From the NCBI GenBank assembly GCA_964404035.1, contig CAYOIT010000002.1, positions 14,460-78,459 of the forward strand: 64,000 bases of DNA, read 5' to 3'. Origin of the DNA: CAMBRF01 sp964404035. GTDB taxonomy: Bacteria > Verrucomicrobiota > Kiritimatiellia > CAIKKV01 > CAITUY01. Within the stretch, counting starts at the first letter, position 1; each line of letters starts with the position of its first letter. Below, one piece after another: positions 36,904 through 45,775 of this stretch. Below the pieces are notes generated by a model, which worked only from the letters and a program-made list of their open reading frames with translations, was not told the DNA's origin and did no database searches. A program made the position numbers and the translations under genes.

Positions 36904-38361
36904 TCAATTCAGGCAACACCCGCTCCAGAAGCGCTGCCCCCATTCGGATTGTCGATCGTCCCACGCCTCCCGCAACCGGATCAGTTCCTGGCGCAACTGC
37001 GACAGGGTTCCGGCATATTCGGGAGACGTCGCCAGATTCCACAGTTCCCATGGATCCGCCTGCAAATCGAACAACTGGGTCATGCTGTGCCGGCCGTTGA
37101 CGACATACTCGATCAGTTTCCATCGTTCGGTGCGCACCCCGCGGTGCTTGTCGGCGTAGGCCAGGTACAACGCGTTGCGCCCCTCCAGTACGGCGGGCAC
37201 TACGCTGCCCGCCGACGCCGGGCGACGTAGCGCCCGGCCTACTTGATCGAGGCGCATGGCCGACCCCAGATCCAGCCCTTCCACACTGGCCGGCGTCTTG
37301 ATGCCGGACAACGCACACAACGTCGGAAAGATATCGAGCAGATACACCTGAGCCGGCGTGCTGATTCCCTGCGGCACGCCCGGCCCGGCCAACATCAGCG
37401 GCACACGCACGCTGTGCTCATACAGGTTCTGCTTGCCCATCAGTCCATGCTGACCCAGAGCCAACCCGTTGTCGCCACAAAGCACAAAGATCGTATCGTC
37501 GAGCTTCCCCCTCCGGCGCACCGCTTCCACAATATCGCCTACACGGGCATCCAGATGGGAAATCATGGCGTAGTATTCGGCCAGGTGCCGTTGGATCTCG
37601 TCGGGGTTCCGGGGAAAACCCGCAAGCATTTCGTCACGCAGGTGGAGATCCCCGTTGTCGAAGGGATGTCCGCCCATGAAGTTCGGCGGCAACGGGATGG
37701 CCGCCGGATCGTACAGATCCAGATATTTCCGAGGCATGGTGCGCGGGTCATGCGGCGCCAGGAAGGCGACATAGGCCAGGAAGGGCGCCGGATCACGGTA
37801 GCCTTCGAGAAACTCAACCGTGGCAGCAGCGATGATATCGGTGGAGTGTTTCCCGGAATGGATATGGTCGCACATCCGTTCCCTGGTGGCATTGGACGTC
37901 CACGGGTCATCGACGACCAGGCACCGCTTGTCGTACTTCCCTGAAGGATCGAGATCGAACACGGGCACATTCCAATGATCGGCCATGCCGCCAAAAAAGA
38001 TCTCCGCCCCCTCCGTGAAACTCCGGTGAAATGCCGCGGTTCCATTGTGCCACTTGCCGGTGCCGAACGTGCGGTATCCGGCGCCCCGGAAGGCCTCACC
38101 CAGCGTCGTGTGCCCGGGCGGAATCTCCTCGCCGGAGCCCTGCAGATGAAACAGCGTGCGCCCCGTATTGAGCATGGCCCGGCTGGGCATGCACACGGCA
38201 CCGTGCGTCCCGCAGGGAATGCAGGCCTGTGTAAAATGCACACCGCGCCGCGCCAGGGCATCCATGTGCGGCGTTTGCACGATCGGATTTCCGGCGCAGC
38301 CCAGCGCATCGAACCGCTGGTCATCCGTGACGATCAAGACGATGTTGGGTTGGCTCGCCAT
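36904..38361 (-). CDS. Formylglycine-type sulfatase with in-frame REP insertion
   Basis: A 485-residue sulfatase with IVTDDQRFDALG (D13, D14), activation motif CMPSRAMLNTGRT (C57), TGKWHNG and LCGDNGLALGQHG. Near residue 380 the sequence reads SAMRLDQ-VGRALRRPASAGSVVPAVLE-GRNALYLAY. The middle 20 residues are encoded by an R2 palindromic repeat (37187-37242) and do not belong to the family, where this site normally joins the domain directly to the ALYLAY...RWKLIEY strand. The insertion keeps the frame and lies in a surface loop before the C-terminal subdomain, so activity may persist. It lies 19 bases upstream of the preceding sulfatase gene and 3 bases after the next. Confidence 0.9.
   Translation of the reverse strand: MASQPNIVLIVTDDQRFDALGCAGNPIVQTPHMDALARRGVHFTQACIPCGTHGAVCMPSRAMLNTGRTLFHLQGSGEEIPPGHTTLGEAFRGAGYRTFGTGKWHNGTAAFHRSFTEGAEIFFGGMADHWNVPVFDLDPSGKYDKRCLVVDDPWTSNATRERMCDHIHSGKHSTDIIAAATVEFLEGYRDPAPFLAYVAFLAPHDPRTMPRKYLDLYDPAAIPLPPNFMGGHPFDNGDLHLRDEMLAGFPRNPDEIQRHLAEYYAMISHLDARVGDIVEAVRRRGKLDDTIFVLCGDNGLALGQHGLMGKQNLYEHSVRVPLMLAGPGVPQGISTPAQVYLLDIFPTLCALSGIKTPASVEGLDLGSAMRLDQVGRALRRPASAGSVVPAVLEGRNALYLAYADKHRGVRTERWKLIEYVVNGRHSMTQLFDLQADPWELWNLATSPEYAGTLSQLRQELIRLREAWDDRQSEWGQRFWSGCCLN
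37187..37242. repeat. REP-like palindrome, family R2, inside a sulfatase gene
   Basis: A 56-base copy starting AGTACGGCGGGCACTACGCT and ending GGCGACGTAGCGCCCGGCC plus TAC. The two halves each form a small hairpin. It is read through in frame by the sulfatase gene. The flanking coding sequence joins naturally if the element is removed. Confidence 0.85.
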
Positions 38362-38364
38362 AGG

Positions 38365-39828
38365 TCACCTCTCTTGCGGCATCATCCAGGCCAACTGCGG
38401 CCATTGTCGCGGCCCCGTGTTGGGTTGCGGCTCTCCCGGCGTGCTGCGACCGCTCCGCACGTAGCTGGCCAGCAGATCCGTCAATCTTCGGACAACCTCC
38501 GGATGGCGATCCTGCACATTGCCGCGTTCGCCGATGTCCGCCGTGAGATCGTAAAGCTGGAAGGGTGGCAACCCCTCGCATTCCTTGCCGGGCCGCGGCC
38601 AACTCCAGCCGCCGGAACCGGGGCAGAGTTCCAGTTTCCACCGCCCCTGGCGGATGGAAAAGGACCCGTCGATGGAATGGTGCACGGTGGCTTCGCGCAC
38701 CGGCGCGGCCCCCGGTTGCTCCAGCCAGAGCGGCAGGTTACTCACACTATCCTCCCCGGCCTCATCCGGCAGTCTCGCGCCGACAATTCCGGCCAGCGTC
38801 GCCATCAGGTCCACCAGGCAGACCGTGTCGTCGCACTGGGATCCTGCCCGCACCCGGGCCGGCCAACGGACCAGCAAGGGGATACGGTGACCGCCCTCGT
38901 AGATGTCGGCCTTGTGCCCCCGAAAATGATGGCTGGGGTTGTGCCCGCAACGCTGGAGTTCCTCAAAATCAGCCATGGGGGAACAGCCATTATCGGCGGT
39001 AAAGACCACGATGGTGTTATCGGCCACCTCGGCGCGTTCCACGGCCGCCATGATCCGGCCCACCACGTCATCCACCATCAGGCAGAAGTCGCCATAGGCG
39101 TTGGTGCCGGACTTGCCCTGAAATTCCGGCGCCGGCAGAATCGGCGTATGCGGCGCCGGTAGCGGGAGATAGAGAAAGAAAGGTTTTCCCGCGGCCGCGT
39201 TGGCGGCGATCTCCTCCTCCGCTTTACGCGTCAACAGGGGGAGCACATCCTCGTGCCGGAAGTCAGGGGCGATCGGGCCTTCGCGCCAGAAGGCCTTGCC
39301 GCCGCTGGCTGGCGTGATGCGGTCCGGCAGCGCCGTGACACGATCGTTTTCCACGTACACGTAAGGCGGCATGTCCAGCGAGGCGCTGATCCCAAAGAAA
39401 TGATCAAATCCAAAGGTGCAGGGACCGTTCGTAATGGGCTGACTGAAATCAACGTCTTCCGGCGCCGGACCGGTCTTGGCCCAGTCCCACCCGAGGTGCC
39501 ACTTGCCGAGACAGGAGGTGGCGTACCCGTGCGACTTCAGGAACGACGCCACGGTCATGCGCCCCTCTTCCATCAGGTGCGGACTGTACCCCCAAGTCAC
39601 CCCCTCTTTGAGTTCCGACCGCCAATTGTAGCGGCCCGTCAGGAGGCTGTAGCGGGACGGCGTGCAGACCGCCGAACTGGAGTGAGCGTCCCGGAAACAC
39701 ATGCCGCCTGCCGCCATCCGATCGAGATGGCGGGTGTGGAGTTTTGACTCCGGGTTGAGACAGGACAAGTCGCCGTACCCCATGTCATCGGCGAGGATGT
39801 AAACCACGTTGGGAAGTGTAAGACTCAT
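38365..39828 (-). CDS. Formylglycine-type sulfatase
   Basis: A 487-residue protein with ILADDMGYGDLSCLNP (D14, D15), activation motif AVCTPSRYSLLTGRYN (C55), LGKWHLGWDWAKTG and VFTADNGCSP. This is the arylsulfatase A-like layout. Its start overlaps the stop of the upstream giant gene by ATGA, showing translational coupling, and its stop is 3 bases from the next sulfatase. The three sulfatases and giant paralogue 2 therefore form one operon. Desulfation of a complex sulfated glycan is the likely task. Confidence 0.92.
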   Translation of the reverse strand: MSLTLPNVVYILADDMGYGDLSCLNPESKLHTRHLDRMAAGGMCFRDAHSSSAVCTPSRYSLLTGRYNWRSELKEGVTWGYSPHLMEEGRMTVASFLKSHGYATSCLGKWHLGWDWAKTGPAPEDVDFSQPITNGPCTFGFDHFFGISASLDMPPYVYVENDRVTALPDRITPASGGKAFWREGPIAPDFRHEDVLPLLTRKAEEEIAANAAAGKPFFLYLPLPAPHTPILPAPEFQGKSGTNAYGDFCLMVDDVVGRIMAAVERAEVADNTIVVFTADNGCSPMADFEELQRCGHNPSHHFRGHKADIYEGGHRIPLLVRWPARVRAGSQCDDTVCLVDLMATLAGIVGARLPDEAGEDSVSNLPLWLEQPGAAPVREATVHHSIDGSFSIRQGRWKLELCPGSGGWSWPRPGKECEGLPPFQLYDLTADIGERGNVQDRHPEVVRRLTDLLASYVRSGRSTPGEPQPNTGPRQWPQLAWMMPQER

Positions 39829-42800
39829 CTCTGGTCCTGATCGACCGCAGAAAACTCCGTGGTCACCTTGGAGATCAGGCCATCCACCATATGATGATGA
39901 ATGAGCCTGATTTCATGGGACCCCTGGGGCAACTCAATCCGGCCCGCAATCTTCGTTACGACCTCTTCCTTGACCGTTTCCTTGGTCCCAATCTGCGTCG
40001 AGACTTCCTTCTCGACCGTCGTTAACGTCGCAAGGCTACCCACCGTCTTGCCATCCACCTGGACTTCGATGGTCATGGGCTTCCGCTCCTTGGGCAAGGC
40101 ATTGTACGCCTTCAGAATGACCTCCCACCCGCCCTGACTTTGCGGACGCCGGTCGGAATAGCGGAACACTCCCTCCACCACCATCGTGTACGTCCCGCCC
40201 TCCTTGACATCAACCGAGACCTTCATGGCGTCCAGGAAACGGCAGTCGCCGGCCAGGGGATGAAGGGTATCGATGAATTGACCGTCCAGGAGATAGAGCG
40301 CCTCGAACTGGGCGGGCTTGAGCTCGCCCGGCACCACGGGCGCCGGTTTGCCGGTTCCCGCAGTTCTTGCGGAAGCCTTGGCCGCCGCGACTTGTTCAAC
40401 GGTCGGCGGCCGGGCGTGACCAAACACAATCGCCAGGGGTTGCGGCTTCCGCCCCGTCGTGAGCTTTCTGGAGGTCAGCGCTTTGGCGTTCACAACCGGA
40501 AGCGGCGTCACACCGATGCCAAACTGACCCAGCAAGGCCTCGCGGGCCCGGGCCACGCTGACCCCGACCCAATCTGTCGGCAGTTTCGACAAGGCCTCCG
40601 CGCCCGCTTTCAGGCCCGCCAGGTCCATCGACTGAATGACCAGGGTATCCACCCTGTAACCAAAGGCGCTCTTCACCATCTGCAGGGTCGCCCGCCCTTC
40701 TCCCGGGAATTCGGCGCTGACGGCGGGCCACAGCATCCCCATGTCTGACAGGACGGCGGCCATCGGATTGGCTCTCTGCCTTACCTCCTGTTTCTTCTTC
40801 GCCTTCGCCGCCTCGGCAGTCTCGGGCTCCGGAACTTTTTCTTCGCCGACCCAGTCCAGGAGAATCAGGGGGGTTCCCGAAACGTACCGGGTCAGCACGA
40901 TTCCAAAATGCGACAGATAGCCCTCATAGTCATCCTGCACCACCCCGATCGTCTCGCCTTGGAGTGCCCTGGTGTTTTCCTTGATTTGCACCGGGCTGGG
41001 ATCATAACTCACCAGGTAGGTGGTCATCGCCGGTTTCTCCCGAATCTCAACCTCGACACCGCGCTTCGCCAGCACCGTCTTCACGACCGCGGCTGCGGCG
41101 CGCCGCTCTTCCAACCGGGGCCCGTCGAAAAGGGGCAGAACGAACGACGGCTTGGTCGCCAGCAGGGCTCCGATCGAGTCGCTCCCCCGGGCGATCACGC
41201 GATCGGTCAGGGGCATGATATCGAGCCGTTTGCCCGGCTTCACCTCGACCGGCAGCGCGACGGTTTGCCCATCGAGCTGGGAACGGACATCGACGGACCA
41301 GGTCCCTGTGGGCGCGTTCAACGGCACCGGCCAGACCAGCGCAAACTCACCCGCGCGATCCGTGCTCCGGTAGAAACTGGCCGCCACGGTCCCGTCAGGG
41401 TTCCGCAGGCTCAGCTCAAACGGAATCGCGGCCTGCAGCGGCTGCCGGGCGGAATCCAGGAACCGCAAGCGGAGTTGAAGGACCTCGCCCGCTTTCAGAG
41501 CCTGAGTGGCGGCCAGGTCGATGGCGCTCACAGACCGGCTCAGGATTCCATAGACGTGCACCGTAAGGTCCGTAAAACTGCACACCACCGGTCCCACCGG
41601 CCCAAGCGATTCCTCCCTGGTGAGATCGTACACGACCCCCGTCACGCCCTGATTCGGCACGAGCAACTCGGAGAACTGGACCCAGTCCGCCTGGTTCTTG
41701 TTGGGCAGGTCATTCACCGCCACGACATAGGTGGCATCCTTGCCGCCGTCCATGGCCAGGGTGCTGGCCTTGCTCTGGCCCGCCTTGGAGGACATCAGCG
41801 GCGTGCGGAAGGCATCGCCCAGGGCGGCATGGAACTTGGGCATCACCTCCGCCAGTCGCTTCTCCTGCCACTCCGTGGCCGAGTTATCCGGAAGATTGAT
41901 CACCGTCCAGTTATGGGGCGCCCCCAGATGCGCATACGGCAGCGCCACCTCCATCGGTGTGGCATTCGGGATTTCAATCGTCGAGCTCTGATCCTTGAAT
42001 AGCCTGCCACCGCCGGCCGCAAACGCCGCCATCCGATCGAGCACCGCGCGCGGCAGTGGCTCCGACTGGTTGATGATGACCAGCGCGCCGTACGAAGCCA
42101 GATCCCCGCCGGCGATCATATCTTCCGTGATAAAGCGGGGCTGATATCCCAACCGTACGAGTGCCGTAAACGTCGCAAACTGCGGCGTATGCAGTCCCTG
42201 TGTGACTTCCTGCCGCCCCATCTGCACTTCGGAATACAGGACGGCGACTCGCCGCCACGGTGCACTCTGTTCACCCAGCGCGGAGAAACGTTTCAGGAAC
42301 TCCCGCCCGGCCACCAGATCCTGCCAGCGGGAGGCGTCCTCTTTGATGGCGGGATAGCGAACCGGGCTCATGCCGAAGAGCGACGAGAACCCCTCTCCGG
42401 CATTCCCCAGGCCGGTCAACCCGTAGGTGAGCCCATGCCCGGCTTCACGCATGAACTTGCCCGGATAGGGCGACAGCCCGTGGGCACCACTCAAGGCCGA
42501 CGAGATCCAGATGGGCTGGCCCGGCTTGCGGCCTATCTCCAGCAAGCCGACGGTGAACAGCCACTGGTAGCTGTAGTCCGGAGAACCGGACTGATCGTTC
42601 CAGGCGCTCATATATCGGAAATCGAGCGGCACCGTGTACGCCGGCTCCCAGTGCCCCACCCGCACCGCGCCATGATCCACGTTCATCGACGTCGTGTTCC
42701 GAAGACCGGGAAGCACCTCGCGAAGAAAGGATTGGTGCCCGGCATAAGCTTCGCCCCAGAGATTCATGAGGAAGTGATTCCAGGCATCGAGCCGTCTTTC

Positions 42801-43739
42801 GAAGATCACGATCTCTGCCGGCGCCATGGGCGGGGTGGACTTCGCCAGTTCGCGGCTCAGCTTGAAGGTCACGTAGTCGATGTTCGACGCAAATTCCGGC
42901 CGCCCCCGGGCCAGACAATAGCGGAAGAATTCCTCGTCCTTCACCCCCTCCAGGCCGGTCCGTTGTTTGAAGAGATCGTAAACCGCCTGATCCCTCCGGT
43001 CCGACCAGTTGCGAAAAGCCGCGAGCCGCTCCCCCACCCCGAACCATCGGGTCATCCCCTTGTACCCAAACATGCTGGCCCCATCCCAGTCGTACCAGAA
43101 GCCGCCAAACGTCGGATAGCGGGCGTTGGCCTGCGCGTAGGCCGCCAGGCGCATGCGAAATCCGGAAAGCTCATCCTCGCCCGCCCGCGGCGGATTGAAG
43201 CTCGACGGCCGCGTGGTCGGGTTGATGTAACCCATGGTGGCGCTCGGTGTGCAATCATCCAGAACCGTTTGCCGGCGGCATCCTGACTCGAGATGGCTCG
43301 GCCAGAACAGTGCCGTAATGCCGGTTTCCTTCAGGGCCGGACGGTAGGCTTGCTTCGGATCGGGCCCGGATTCATCCACCAGTGACATCGGAGATTCACG
43401 CAGCGTCCCGCGAACGGAGAGCGTCACGGCGTTGCTGCCGTCCAGCTGGACCTGGTAGTCCCCTTCGGCCAGCCACGTCGTATCCAACACCAGCGGCTGT
43501 GCCTTGCCGGTGTACAAAGGCCACGCGGTCCCCTTCCGGTCCACCAGCGCCAGCGTGAGGTCTCCCGCCGTTCCGCGGAACGCCAGGGGCACCTTTTCCC
43601 CCGCGACGTAGGCCGTTCGATCCAGCGGCAGCACTACGGAGGCCGCCCAGGCACTCAAGGGCAGGACACCTGAAACGACAACGAGACGAAGGGCTGATGC
43701 CCAGGACGTCAACGCGAAGAGGCGACGAGGCTTGTCCAT
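39825..43739 (-). CDS. Giant secreted multidomain protein, putative glycoside hydrolase-like (paralogue 2)
   Basis: From the ATG at 43739 (AAGGAAG upstream) the product is 1304 residues with a signal peptide ending LPLSAWAAS. The domain order follows paralogue 1: N-terminal beta-sandwich (LDRTAYVAGEKVPLAF), barrel-like part with the shared motifs NPTTRPSSF, FWYDWDGASMFG and DFRYMSAWNDQSGSPDYSYQ, a flavodoxin-like domain (RVAVLYSEVQMGRQEV...GGGRLFKDQ), macroglobulin-like domains and a C-terminal beta-sandwich. It has a Lys-rich linker (TAEAAKAKKKQEVRQ) but not the long coiled-coil tail. The frame is open to 43862, but the signal peptide fixes the start. It is co-transcribed with four sulfatases, so it likely acts on a sulfated glycan. 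Function not established. Confidence 0.72.
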   Translation of the reverse strand: MDKPRRLFALTSWASALRLVVVSGVLPLSAWAASVVLPLDRTAYVAGEKVPLAFRGTAGDLTLALVDRKGTAWPLYTGKAQPLVLDTTWLAEGDYQVQLDGSNAVTLSVRGTLRESPMSLVDESGPDPKQAYRPALKETGITALFWPSHLESGCRRQTVLDDCTPSATMGYINPTTRPSSFNPPRAGEDELSGFRMRLAAYAQANARYPTFGGFWYDWDGASMFGYKGMTRWFGVGERLAAFRNWSDRRDQAVYDLFKQRTGLEGVKDEEFFRYCLARGRPEFASNIDYVTFKLSRELAKSTPPMAPAEIVIFERRLDAWNHFLMNLWGEAYAGHQSFLREVLPGLRNTTSMNVDHGAVRVGHWEPAYTVPLDFRYMSAWNDQSGSPDYSYQWLFTVGLLEIGRKPGQPIWISSALSGAHGLSPYPGKFMREAGHGLTYGLTGLGNAGEGFSSLFGMSPVRYPAIKEDASRWQDLVAGREFLKRFSALGEQSAPWRRVAVLYSEVQMGRQEVTQGLHTPQFATFTALVRLGYQPRFITEDMIAGGDLASYGALVIINQSEPLPRAVLDRMAAFAAGGGRLFKDQSSTIEIPNATPMEVALPYAHLGAPHNWTVINLPDNSATEWQEKRLAEVMPKFHAALGDAFRTPLMSSKAGQSKASTLAMDGGKDATYVVAVNDLPNKNQADWVQFSELLVPNQGVTGVVYDLTREESLGPVGPVVCSFTDLTVHVYGILSRSVSAIDLAATQALKAGEVLQLRLRFLDSARQPLQAAIPFELSLRNPDGTVAASFYRSTDRAGEFALVWPVPLNAPTGTWSVDVRSQLDGQTVALPVEVKPGKRLDIMPLTDRVIARGSDSIGALLATKPSFVLPLFDGPRLEERRAAAAVVKTVLAKRGVEVEIREKPAMTTYLVSYDPSPVQIKENTRALQGETIGVVQDDYEGYLSHFGIVLTRYVSGTPLILLDWVGEEKVPEPETAEAAKAKKKQEVRQRANPMAAVLSDMGMLWPAVSAEFPGEGRATLQMVKSAFGYRVDTLVIQSMDLAGLKAGAEALSKLPTDWVGVSVARAREALLGQFGIGVTPLPVVNAKALTSRKLTTGRKPQPLAIVFGHARPPTVEQVAAAKASARTAGTGKPAPVVPGELKPAQFEALYLLDGQFIDTLHPLAGDCRFLDAMKVSVDVKEGGTYTMVVEGVFRYSDRRPQSQGGWEVILKAYNALPKERKPMTIEVQVDGKTVGSLATLTTVEKEVSTQIGTKETVKEEVVTKIAGRIELPQGSHEIRLIHHHMVDGLISKVTTEFSAVDQDQR

Positions 43740-43771
43740 CTTGTTCTTCCTTTGTTCGGATTCAACGAAAC

Positions 43772-44701
43772 TCAAAGACTCTTGAAGGCGTTCATCCGCT
43801 CGCGGTAGGCCCCCTGCGCCATGGGGCCTTCCAGCAACGGATCGCCGGTTTCCACCATCCACCCCCGCAGCCTGCGCACCAACTCATCCCGTACATCGGC
43901 CAGCGCGGGATCCTCCGCCAGATTCGTCTGTTCGCAGGGATCCGCCACCAGGTCAAACAATTCGAAGGGGGGATGATACTGAATCGCATACGGTACGCTC
44001 AGCGCCTTGCTGGTCTCGACGTACCCCTTGGCGTTGTTGTTGTAGTCGGGCGAGGTCTCCTGCCAGGGTGCGAACTCGAAATTGGCGATCAGTTTCCACC
44101 GCTTGGTCCGGATCGCCCGCATCGGGTCATAGTAGGTGTGATAGGTCTTCTCCGCGAATACGGCATCCCGGGGAACGGTCAGGCCAGCGGGATTCAAGCG
44201 CTCCACCCCATCGTGCGGGAAGGGACGATGCGGCTCAAAAAAACAGATCTCGGCAAAGAAAGGCCGGGCGCGATCCGTGCGGCGTTTCAGGACTCCGGCG
44301 AAGTCCCCGGCAATGGTCCCGCAGTTCCCCGCTCCGTGCAGGTGCTCGTGCCCGCTGCGTTCCGCCTCGCGCACCTCGTGAAGGTGGCCAAACGCATGCG
44401 TTTCATAGCCCGCCTCCCTCAGGATCTGCGCCAGATGCCGCTCGCCCGCGTTAAGCTCATTACCGAAGCCCCCGTGCGTGAGGCCGACCACACCATTGGA
44501 GTGGGGATAACGCCCCGTCCATAGGGCCGCCCGGGAGGGGCTACACTGGGGGGCGGTGCAGAAGGCATTCTCGAAGCGGATCGCAGAGTCCGCAAAACGA
44601 TCCAGGCAACGGGAACGAACGTCTGATACCCCGTAACAGCCAAGATGCTGCCCCAGATCGTGACAGATCACCACCACTACATTGAGCTTCTTCTGCGTCA
44701 T
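43772..44701 (-). CDS. Sulfatase with internal deletion
   Basis: A 309-residue protein from the ATG at 44701 (GGGAG upstream). The N-terminal half is a normal sulfatase: VICHDLGQHLGCYG, activation motif QCSPSRAALWTGRYPHSNG (C53), and FFEPHRPFP. Near residue 177 (about base 44173) the sequence jumps from ERLNPAGLTVP to RDAVFAEKTYHTYYDPMRAIRTKRWKL, a segment that in full-length relatives follows about 130-170 residues later. The missing part holds the Asp-His/Asn-Gly metal ligands (TxDHG or SDNG) and neighbouring catalytic residues. The frame is intact, but the product is probably inactive or has changed function. It is the first gene of the operon, 32 bases before the giant gene. Confidence 0.8.
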   Translation of the reverse strand: MTQKKLNVVVVICHDLGQHLGCYGVSDVRSRCLDRFADSAIRFENAFCTAPQCSPSRAALWTGRYPHSNGVVGLTHGGFGNELNAGERHLAQILREAGYETHAFGHLHEVREAERSGHEHLHGAGNCGTIAGDFAGVLKRRTDRARPFFAEICFFEPHRPFPHDGVERLNPAGLTVPRDAVFAEKTYHTYYDPMRAIRTKRWKLIANFEFAPWQETSPDYNNNAKGYVETSKALSVPYAIQYHPPFELFDLVADPCEQTNLAEDPALADVRDELVRRLRGWMVETGDPLLEGPMAQGAYRERMNAFKSL

Positions 44702-44945
44702 CTCAACTCCCTTATCGACCGTGGTCAAATGACGTTGACCCCTTTGACGCCAAAGTGTACGGCGGCGGCAAGAAGCTGCTGGTCAGTAGATCATGTCACA
44801 GACCGATCGCGATCTTCCGAGACGATAACCGTACTGTCAGTTCCTGATGGTCTTCATGTGTCACACCCTGTCGCAATTGGACCTTCTTGTCAATTCAGCG
44901 CGGCTGGAGGGGCGCATCTGCGATGTGGCGCAAGTGAAAGTGCAC

Positions 44946-45000
44946 AGTACGGCCGGCGCTACGCCGCCGGCCGGGGCGGGCGACGTAGCGCCCTCCCTAC
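44946..45000. repeat. REP-like palindrome, family R2, ending a gene fragment
   Basis: A 55-base copy starting AGTACGGCCGGCGCTACGCC and ending GGCGACGTAGCGCCCTCCCT plus AC. The stop codon (44959-44961) of the minus-strand fragment lies inside it. The gap 44702-44945 contains short frames but nothing I can name. Confidence 0.8.
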
Positions 45001-45741
45001 TGGCGTTCTGGATCTTGTCTTCTGGAGGGCGAGGCTCCGGCGAGCCATGCTCTCATCTGAAACGGAACACACTTCCACGCGGCAGGTCGCGGCAATCGAA
45101 AAGTCCCACGCAAAAGAATCGTTGTTCCAGTCCCCGTAACCGCCCAGGGCCACATAGATTTTGCTGCCCCCGCTCACGGAGCCCAGCGCCGCGTCGAAGC
45201 TGTTGGTACTGGACACCGTCACGACACTCGATTGTCTGAGGGTGTCGTTGACATAGACCCGCACACGGACTCCATCGGAAGCGCCGGCGCCGGTCCTGAA
45301 GATGTACCTGCCGGTGATGGCATATTCGCCAGCATACGGCGCCGTATAGGCGGCAATCGCATACTGTTCGTGATTCGTCATGGTGGAACCATGCCCGGGA
45401 TGCCCGCCGGTGGAACCGAGATTGATGTAGTTGACCCCGGACAACGGTTGTCCATTGTACGTGTAGGCACCGCTACCGGCCGACCACATCAGGGGCACAT
45501 AGTTGGCCGCCGTTCCAATGGGACCGTTCGCATTCCAGAGATACTGCCACCGTTGCGGGAAACTCCCCGTCTTGTAGTCGGACCGGTAACCGGCAAGCCT
45601 ATCCATTCCCTTCGTGCTCGGCTGGTGCACCTTCAGGTATCCGAAATACGCCTTGCCATTGACCACCAAGTTGTCGCCTTGCGCATGCAATCCGATGGAG
45701 CTGAGATTCGTGGCGGTCGTGTTGAAGAGCCAGCATGGCAA
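44959..45741 (-). pseudogene. Fragment of a secreted carbohydrate-binding-type protein
   Basis: About 260 codons without a credible start: the first possible codon is a TTG with a stop just upstream and no spaced ribosome binding site. The core (YVPLMWSAGSGAYTYNGQPLSGVNYINLG ... YAIAAYTAPYAGEYAITGRYIF ... VRVRVYVNDTLRQSSVVTV ... SKIYVALGGYGDWNNDSFAWDFSI) reads like a jelly-roll carbohydrate-binding domain. The last 13 residues (VGRALRRPPRPAA) are encoded by an R2 palindrome, the same peptide start seen inside the sulfatase at 37187. Both ends are therefore abnormal: N terminus lost, C terminus replaced. Confidence 0.65.
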
Positions 45742-45775
45742 TCTCCCTCATGTTTTCATACCCCACCACGGCACG

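Noticed and set aside
44847..45239. A plus-strand frame beginning MVFMCHTLSQLDLLVNSARL
   Set aside because: The first 35 residues look protein-like, but the frame then runs through an R2 repeat and antisense to the carbohydrate-binding fragment. No start signal or family.
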